A stretch of DNA of 22,668 nt from assembly GCA_000444245.1 (NCBI GenBank), contig ATSW01084437.1, positions 1 through 22,668 of the forward strand. The letters run 5' to 3'. Below are positions 21,301-22,668 of the stretch, in pieces (the first letter of the stretch is position 1; each line of letters opens with the position of its first letter). The DNA comes from Botryllus schlosseri. Lineage: Eukaryota > Chordata > Ascidiacea > Stolidobranchia > Styelidae. The position numbers were made by a program, and so were the translations under genes. The notes beneath the pieces are model-generated. The model searched no databases, was not told the DNA's origin, and was given only the letters and a program-made list of their open reading frames with translations.

Positions 21301-22010
21301 TCGAAATGACTCGTGACTCGAAGGTAGTGACTTGATCCCAACACTGCTATTATTTCATCTATCTCTAATCGACATACAGCAGGGCAGGTGGCACACCTTT
21401 AGAATCTCGAAGAGTTTTACATCTCGTACATAAGTATTCCATTCCTAATATAGAGACTGTCTTATTTTTGATTCCGTCATCAAACATGCGAGAATAGCCA
21501 CATAGAAAAATAAATTAATACACACAGAAAAATGCCCGGGTGAGTGCATCTTAAAACGAAGAAATACCCGCATGACTTGTGGTAACAGTCTCCACCTCTC
21601 GATGCGTTTGATGGCGTCACATCAGCAGTGTATTTGTTATTACTACATACCTACCGTCATTACAATAACTAACTCATCGAGATAAATATACCAGGAGATT
21701 TGGGAACGATTCACATCGTCAAACCCTATGGTAAAATGATGGCGATAAGGCTTGGTGCGTGAATAACTTTTGCATGTATATCATCGACCACTGATGGCGG
21801 CAACGACATTGCAGCAATCGACTACGTATGTACTTTGTATACATTGGTTTGCAGATTTTCGATACGTACCGGTACAATTAGTTCCAGGCGAAGAAGGGTT
21901 TTCATCTATTGACGTAGACGGGCATTCACAGCGATACGACCCGTTTAGATTCGTGCATGTTGCGTGTTCCGCGCACTTATTCAGAGTAGAGCTTTCGCAC
22001 TCATTAACAT
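5837..22010 (-). CDS. Adhesion G-protein-coupled receptor, EGF/mucin-stalk/GAIN/7TM (5' partial)
   Basis: Fifteen minus-strand exons join in frame: 22010-21870, 18457-18335, 17393-17268, 16847-15610, 15212-15113, 15048-14908, 14046-13888, 13674-13476, 10925-10721, 10664-10555, 9772-9646, 9122-8887, 8821-8656, 8039-7890 and 6301-5837 (stop TGA). Every intron is GT-AG and phases agree at all 14 junctions (1,1,1,0,1,1,1,2,0,2,0,2,0,0), giving about 1,227 residues. Domain order is three EGF-CA modules, a Ser/Thr-rich stalk, a GAIN region, a GPS with HL/TS cleavage site, seven membrane helices and a Ser/Thr-rich tail. Known relatives with this plan (EMR/CD97 and ELTD1 groups) are self-cleaved cell-surface receptors activated by a tethered peptide. 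The plan matches that class, but orthology is not established, so no symbol is given. The signal peptide and first exons are beyond 22668. No disabling change was seen; the exon model is inferred by eye and not transcript-supported. Confidence 0.9.
6302..6607 (-). other. Intron 14, 3' part
   Basis: This is the receptor intron sequence between the tail exon and the hAT element at 6608. It contains the acceptor and a pyrimidine-rich tract next to 6302. I see no gene or repeat in it. Confidence 0.6.
6608..7120. mobile_element. Non-autonomous hAT element, family A copy 1
   Basis: The ends are TAGGGCTGGGCA and TGCCCAGCTA, inverted repeats of the hAT type. The flanking 8-mers GTCGTTGG and GTCGCCGG match at 6 of 8 positions, as expected for a decayed 8-bp target-site duplication. 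It is 513 bp long with no coding frame. Subterminal regions are rich in GATTCGAGT and CTCGAG motifs. The same family occurs at 19250-19762 in the opposite orientation, with strong similarity along the whole length (roughly four of five bases by eye). It lies in intron 14 of the receptor. Confidence 0.88.
7121..7889 (-). other. Intron 14, 5' part
   Basis: This is intronic sequence between the hAT element and the TM6-7 exon. It carries the GTGCGT donor next to 7889 and an isolated ACTCGAGT palindrome at about 7499. No coding exon or clear repeat is seen. Confidence 0.5.
7890..8039 (-). CDS. aGPCR exon: TM6 and TM7
   Basis: The 150-bp exon (acceptor TTTTGCAG, donor GTGCGT, phase 0 to 0, 50 codons) encodes TM6 (INALALLLLAGPTWIIGYF) and the start of TM7 (RILSYVFVILNAFQ). 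The G-x-T-W-I-x-G-x-F pattern and the L-N-x-x-Q that precedes the next exon's GF are classic adhesion-receptor motifs. Confidence 0.94.
8040..8655 (-). other. Intron 13
   Basis: This 616-bp intron separates the TM5 and TM6-7 exons. It has good donor (GTATGT) and acceptor (TTTTGCAG) signals and one TAGGCCTA palindrome at 8614. I recognise no mobile element or exon in it. Confidence 0.5.
8656..8821 (-). CDS. aGPCR exon: second extracellular loop and TM5
   Basis: The 166-bp exon (acceptor ATTCACAG, donor GTATGT, phase 2 to 0) encodes VCWLGKAGMLYAFIIPSC, then IILMVNLVLFTIVL and a basic third intracellular loop. The CWL motif is the conserved cysteine of loop 2, and FxxPxxxxxxxNLVxF is the TM5 signature of the family. 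The intron before it is 65 bp. Confidence 0.93.
8887..9122 (-). CDS. aGPCR exon: TM3 and TM4
   Basis: The 236-bp exon (acceptor TTTTCAG, donor GTAAGT, phase 0 to 2) encodes TM3 (FFMHFFTLAVMAWMSVEVVD), a short loop with RVMRVSFNKYLLKAG, and TM4 (VAWLIPFALALIPLIIHLA). The H-F-F...W-M-x-V-E pattern and the WxIP of TM4 are adhesion-family hallmarks. The perfect GTAAGT donor lies one codon before a stop in the read-through frame, which fixes the exon end. Confidence 0.93.
9301..9527 (+). mobile_element. Short hAT-like MITE, family B copy 1
   Basis: It starts CAGAGGTGGTCATTAACG and runs into GAAGTACTTCTACTTTT; it ends GACCATCTC, an imperfect inverse of the start. The interior is full of TACTT/AAGTA units. 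An inverted relative at 15415-15593 shares the start and the AAGTACTTxTACTTTT block. No target-site duplication was found, so the ends are approximate. It lies in intron 11, between the TM2 and TM3-4 exons. Confidence 0.65.
9646..9772 (-). CDS. aGPCR exon: first intracellular loop and TM2
   Basis: The 127-bp exon (acceptor CATTTAG, donor GTGAGT, phase 2 to 0) encodes a basic loop RTLRKSRSKRILLHFCM followed by the TM2 helix ALCCVYITYVLGI and the first extracellular loop with NQSQC. That cysteine is the usual disulfide partner of the one in the second extracellular loop (exon at 8821). Confidence 0.9.
9773..10554 (-). other. Intron 10
   Basis: This 782-bp AT-rich intron lies between TM1 and TM2. 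It is the largest intron in which I recognise no mobile element apart from intron 6. Open frames here have no domain and no splice-consistent role. Confidence 0.5.
10555..10664 (-). CDS. aGPCR exon: linker and TM1
   Basis: The 110-bp exon (acceptor TGTTAAG, donor GTAACC, phase 0 to 2) encodes VEDEVLEYLSYVGAGLSIT then GLILTIITYSIF, a good match to the LxYxGxGLSIxGLxLTIITY first helix of adhesion receptors. It is separated from the GPS exon by a 56-bp intron, the shortest in the gene. The acceptor lacks a strong pyrimidine tract but is the one that preserves frame. Confidence 0.9.
10721..10925 (-). CDS. aGPCR exon: GPS autoproteolysis site and tethered agonist
   Basis: The 205-bp exon (acceptor CATTTCAG, donor GTAGGC, phase 2 to 0) encodes CVWWNYNTSDWSESGC, then CQCNHLTSFAVIM. 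The four Cys and two Trp in the order C-x-(W)-W...W-x-x-x-G-C...C-x-C-N-H-L-T-S define a GPS motif. Cleavage in this family occurs between the Leu and Thr of HLTS, leaving a tethered agonist that begins TSFAVIM. The catalytic His is present, so self-cleavage is expected. The intron on its upstream side is the 2.55-kb one holding two hAT elements. Confidence 0.95.
10984..12352. mobile_element. Non-autonomous hAT element (1.37 kb), possibly composite
   Basis: Terminal inverted repeats are CAGTGGTTCTCAACC and GGTTGAGAACCACTG, exact over 15 bp. A perfect 8-bp target-site duplication, CTATATAG, lies at 10976-10983 and 12353-12360. The subterminal ends carry GGTCCGCG-rich sequence on both sides. 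No transposase is encoded. The interior looks nested: CAGGACCGTAACTGGGGC at 11312 resembles another hAT terminus, and a tRNA-like Pol III promoter lies near 11942-11995. It sits in intron 8, about 50 bp upstream of the GPS-exon acceptor. Confidence 0.93.
11935..12010 (+). repeat. Possible tRNA-derived SINE head inside the hAT element
   Basis: A perfect B-box consensus, GGTTCGACTCC, lies at 11985-11995. A loose A-box-like segment (TGGTGGCAGTGG) starts 43 bp before it, close to the spacing in a tRNA. No clear cloverleaf forms, so it is not a functional tRNA gene. It may be a SINE head or a chance match. Confidence 0.3.
12607..13235. mobile_element. Non-autonomous hAT element
   Basis: The left end CAGGGGTCGTCAACTC and the right end, read inward as AAGGGGTGACCAACACGCG, form imperfect inverted repeats followed by similar GGGTCGCG/CGAACCGCG sequence. 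Flanking 8-mers CACTAAAC and CACTATAC match at 7 of 8. The element is 629 bp with no coding frame. It is the second element in intron 8. Confidence 0.8.
13476..15212 (-). CDS. aGPCR exons: GAIN-domain region (four exons)
   Basis: Four exons, 15212-15113 (phase 0 to 1), 15048-14908 (1 to 1), 14046-13888 (1 to 1) and 13674-13476 (1 to 2), encode about 200 residues between the stalk and the GPS. Recognisable pieces include YLNEINAVLEALNA, a helix with SAKITRFLSSALESMELP, and the strand-like ENLVLEAQDVDFSNT, which resembles the family's conserved N-terminal GAIN segments. The acceptor of the last exon is taken as AGGCAG before CATCAACG because only that choice keeps the frame. The first intron in this block is only 64 bp. 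Domain naming rests on position and weak motif similarity. Confidence 0.8.
14047..14907 (-). other. Intron 6
   Basis: This 861-bp intron lies in the GAIN region with a GTAAGT donor and a TTTTCAG acceptor. I see no defined element, exon or RNA gene in it. Confidence 0.5.
15415..15593 (-). mobile_element. Short hAT-like MITE, family B copy 2
   Basis: Read on the minus strand it starts CTTAGGTTGTCAATAATG, then GAAGTACTTTTACTTTTT, like the element at 9301. Its other end is CAGAGCCGGTTG on the plus strand. Flanking 8-mers GCTATGGA (15407-15414) and GCTAGAGA (15594-15601) match at 6 of 8, a plausible decayed target-site duplication. It ends about 10 bp from the GTAAGT donor of the mucin exon, in intron 4. 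Confidence 0.6.
15610..16847 (-). CDS. aGPCR exon: mucin-like Ser/Thr-rich stalk
   Basis: A single 1,238-bp exon (acceptor AATTCAG, donor GTAAGTGA, phase 1 to 0) encodes about 412 residues, about residues 131-542 of the visible protein. Composition is dominated by Thr and Ser with Pro, Asp, Glu and Asn. I saw no cysteine and no exact tandem repeat, and there are about seven N-x-S/T sequons. Runs such as TTTTTTP are typical of densely O-glycosylated stalks. Its likely role is to hold the EGF tip away from the GAIN domain. The frame continues past the donor for a few codons only, which fits the donor choice. The long plus-strand frames over this exon are antisense shadows. Confidence 0.9.
16848..17267 (-). 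other. Intron 3 with a short direct repeat
   Basis: This 420-bp intron lies between EGF module 3 and the mucin exon. The 17-mer ATTAGATTAGAATTAGA occurs twice, at 17134-17150 and 17176-17192. Nothing else is recognisable. Confidence 0.6.
17268..17393 (-). CDS. aGPCR exon: calcium-binding EGF module 3
   Basis: The 126-bp exon has a CTTTCAG acceptor and a GTGGGT donor, phase 1 to 1. It encodes DVDECSPDFNYCPETTKC, then INTVGSFSCYACNDAVG and SCT, with six cysteines and the DVDEC calcium-binding start. Its last base forms a Glu codon with the first two bases of the mucin exon, so the EGF row runs straight into the stalk. Confidence 0.9.
17631..18246. mobile_element. Non-autonomous hAT element
   Basis: The ends CAGTGCTTTTCAACCT and AGGTAGAAAACCACTG are imperfect inverted repeats of the same general type as the element at 10984. 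Flanking 8-mers TTGTTGTC and TTGCAGTC match at 6 of 8. The interior repeats a TCATCCGCA motif near both ends (about 17674 and 18167). It is 616 bp, without coding capacity, and lies in intron 2 between EGF modules 2 and 3. Confidence 0.75.
18335..18457 (-). CDS. aGPCR exon: calcium-binding EGF module 2
   Basis: The 123-bp exon lies between a CAACAG acceptor and a GTAAGC donor, phase 1 to 1. It encodes DINECKAQTHDCSKDAFC, followed by YDFINGYGCVCNFGYIGDG and NCS: six cysteines, the DINEC calcium-binding start and the GYxGDGxxC ending typical of EGF-CA. It is too short to stand out as an open frame. An hAT-type element begins only 36 bp upstream of its acceptor. Confidence 0.9.
18494..19011. mobile_element. 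Non-autonomous hAT element with ACTCGAGTC subterminal repeats
   Basis: The left end is CAAAGCTGTGGTGACTCG and the right end ACAGCCCTG; read inward the latter is CAGGGCTGT, so the two ends share CARRGCTGT. A perfect 8-bp target-site duplication GTACAGAG lies at 18486-18493 and 19012-19019. Both subterminal regions repeat GACTCGACTT, ACTCGAGTC and related words. It is 518 bp with no transposase. The left duplication ends only 28 bp from the acceptor of EGF exon 2. Confidence 0.88.
19047..19225 (+). repeat. tRNA-derived SINE
   Basis: A perfect A box TAGCATAATGG (19054-19064) and B box GGTTCAATCCC (19098-19108) are spaced 44 bp apart, as in a tRNA. Folding on that frame gives only 4 of 7 acceptor pairs and a partly paired T stem, so this is a decayed tRNA-like head, not a tRNA gene. 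A tRNA-unrelated body follows (CACTTGGCACCCAGCATT region). The 3' end is approximate because the hAT element at 19250 follows. It lies between two hAT elements in intron 1. Confidence 0.7.
19250..19762. mobile_element. Non-autonomous hAT element, family A copy 2
   Basis: The ends TAGGGCTGGGCAC and TGCCCAGCCCTG are inverted repeats. A perfect 8-bp target-site duplication CTTATTTG flanks it at 19242-19249 and 19763-19770. Length is 513 bp, the same as its inverted family member at 6608-7120. Subterminal segments are rich in GATTCGAGT, TCGAGTACTCGA and similar words. No coding frame was found. Confidence 0.95.
20082..20121 (+). repeat. Perfect 20-bp tandem duplication
   Basis: The unit GATATGTTACGGTATGAAGG occurs twice head to tail without mismatch. 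It lies in intron 1 just before the GGAGGAC-type repeat. The perfect match suggests a recent local duplication. Confidence 0.85.
20135..20480 (-). repeat. Dispersed repeat with GGAGGAC/CCTCCTTTTT motifs
   Basis: The segment runs from CACTCCGGGGATGTGATTC to CATATGGTAACCCT. Near both ends it contains CCTCC words (GTCCTCCTTTTTCG and GTGACCTCCTTTTCGG). Read on the minus strand it begins AGGGTTACCATATG, a common style of terminus for short DNA transposons. I found no target-site duplication. Boundaries and class are tentative. Confidence 0.45.
20496..21346. mobile_element. Non-autonomous hAT element with CTTGACTCGAGTCA arrays
   Basis: The ends TAGTGTTGGGAT and ATCCCAACACTG are near-perfect 12-bp inverted repeats. 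Both subterminal regions (about 20505-20650 and 21175-21335) are arrays of TGACTTGACTCGAGTCAC-like units. The immediately flanking 8-mers (ACTATATT, CTATTATT) agree only with a gap, while an exact CTATTATTT match lies 8 bp outside the left terminus. Length is 851 bp, with no transposase. It lies in intron 1. Confidence 0.82.
21347..21869 (-). other. Intron 1, 5' part
   Basis: This is intronic sequence between the hAT element and EGF exon 1, with the GTACGT donor at its right end. No exon, RNA gene or defined repeat was recognised. Confidence 0.5.
21870..22010 (-). CDS. aGPCR exon: calcium-binding EGF module 1
   Basis: The 141-bp exon is preceded by a TTTAG acceptor and followed by a GTACGT donor; it is phase 1 at both ends, as is usual for EGF exons. 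It encodes DVNECESSTLNKCAEHATC, then NLNGSYRCEC and a longer third loop ending NCT. Six cysteines, the D-x-N-E calcium-binding start and the N(L)NGSYRC core mark a cbEGF domain. It is the most 5' exon visible, so further modules may precede it outside the window. Confidence 0.9.
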
Positions 22011-22443
22011 CTAAACGCATCGGTGTGTTAGGACAAGTTTCAAGTGATACTTGGTTTCAGGTGAGTCGTTACGTCAGAGGACGTGCGAGTATGGTCAATG
22101 GTCAAGTGTTTTTGCAACTCCGATTGAAAATCAATTCCTTGAATCTACAATTGTACATCTATAATATGCAAGATTATGTCTTTGTGCTGGACTACACACA
22201 GAACACAAAAAGAATAGTTCTACAAACTAATACAGTTACTAAAATGCACCTCAGGCTATGCAGTTCGCAAATCGCAATGATAGTAGCTGCATAGATATAT
22301 CGGTTAAGGACCACTGAAATATTTAGATTATCCAGTGGATTGGACAATTGGACATACTACGCACACGCACCAAAGACACAGTCATTGCATCAGCACGTGT
22401 CAATCATCTCTGGACACCGAAGCAACACGCGCAATACCTAGTT
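22011..22443 (-). other. Intron upstream of EGF exon 1
   Basis: This stretch carries the TTTAG acceptor next to 22011 but no further EGF-type exon on the minus strand. The open plus-strand frame across 21770-22294 has no domain and overlaps the antisense of the EGF exon, so it is not called. Confidence 0.55.
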
Positions 22444-22668
22444 CAGGGGTAGGCAAACTACGGCCCGCGGGCCGCAAGTGGCCCGCAACACGATATTGAG
22501 CGGCCCGCGAAAGCCTCAAGAAAAGTTGTAAAAATATTGATAAAATTCGTAGGCCGACTACTAAATCAAATTACTGTGGATTAAACTTTTTATTAATATA
22601 TTTCAACATGATAATGATAAGTTATATCCTTACCATATTATAGTATTTTCATTATTTCATTGATGGCG
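22444..22668 (+). mobile_element. hAT-type element, left end only (cut by window edge)
   Basis: CAGGGGTAGGCAAACTACGG followed by CCCGCGGGCC is a typical hAT terminus. Further GGCCCGC words follow at about 22480-22508. The other end lies beyond the window, so length and target-site duplication are unknown; the left flank to compare is ACCTAGTT. Confidence 0.75.

Noticed and set aside
21770-22294. Plus-strand 174-codon frame at the right end
   Set aside because: It overlaps the antisense of EGF exon 1 and runs into intron; the translation shows no known domain. It is likely a chance frame.
1-22668. CRISPR array, operon or phage-type system
   Set aside because: No spaced direct-repeat array or clustered co-directional bacterial genes; the introns and retroelement mark the DNA as animal.

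Overview
The window is eukaryotic (animal) genomic DNA: a multi-exon gene with GT-AG introns, a Ty3/Gypsy retroelement and many short non-autonomous hAT-type DNA elements. No prokaryotic-style gene layout is present. The receptor architecture, marine-invertebrate style repeats and a class of very short introns (56-65 bp) suggest a marine invertebrate, perhaps a deuterostome such as a tunicate. The species cannot be fixed from the sequence alone.

Layout. Bases 2-1951 (+) carry the 3' part of a Ty3/Gypsy pol gene (end of reverse transcriptase, RNase H, integrase), followed by a putative LTR at 1982 to about 2264. From there to 5836 is intergenic DNA with no convincing gene. It holds two inverted copies of a short repeat built on ATGGT/ACCAT units (about 2496-2690 and 4385-4582). 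From 5837 to 22010, on the minus strand, lies one large gene that fills the rest of the window: an adhesion G-protein-coupled receptor. I assembled 15 coding exons by hand from splice sites and codon phase. In transcript order they are three calcium-binding EGF modules, a 412-codon Ser/Thr-rich mucin-like stalk in a single exon, four GAIN-region exons, a GPS exon with the H-L/T-S autoproteolysis site, TM1, TM2, TM3-4, TM5, TM6-7, and a Ser/Thr-rich cytoplasmic tail with its stop. All 14 junctions keep frame, giving about 1,227 residues. The 5' end (signal peptide and perhaps more EGF modules) lies beyond the right edge.

The introns are either minimal (56, 64 and 65 bp) or enlarged, and most of the large ones contain mobile DNA. 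Elements with hAT-like terminal inverted repeats, several with 8-bp target-site duplications, lie at 6608-7120, 9301-9527, 10984-12352, 12607-13235, 15415-15593, 17631-18246, 18494-19011, 19250-19762 and 20496-21346; another starts at 22444 and is cut by the window end. A tRNA-derived SINE starts at about 19047. None of the hAT copies encodes a recognisable transposase, so all are non-autonomous. Two sit within about 30 bp of a splice site. The 513-bp copies at 6608 and 19250 belong to one family and lie in opposite orientation on either side of most of the receptor gene.

I saw no operon, CRISPR array, rRNA gene or intact tRNA gene. The main biological content is the receptor gene, which appears intact as far as the window shows, and the dense set of MITE-like elements in its introns.
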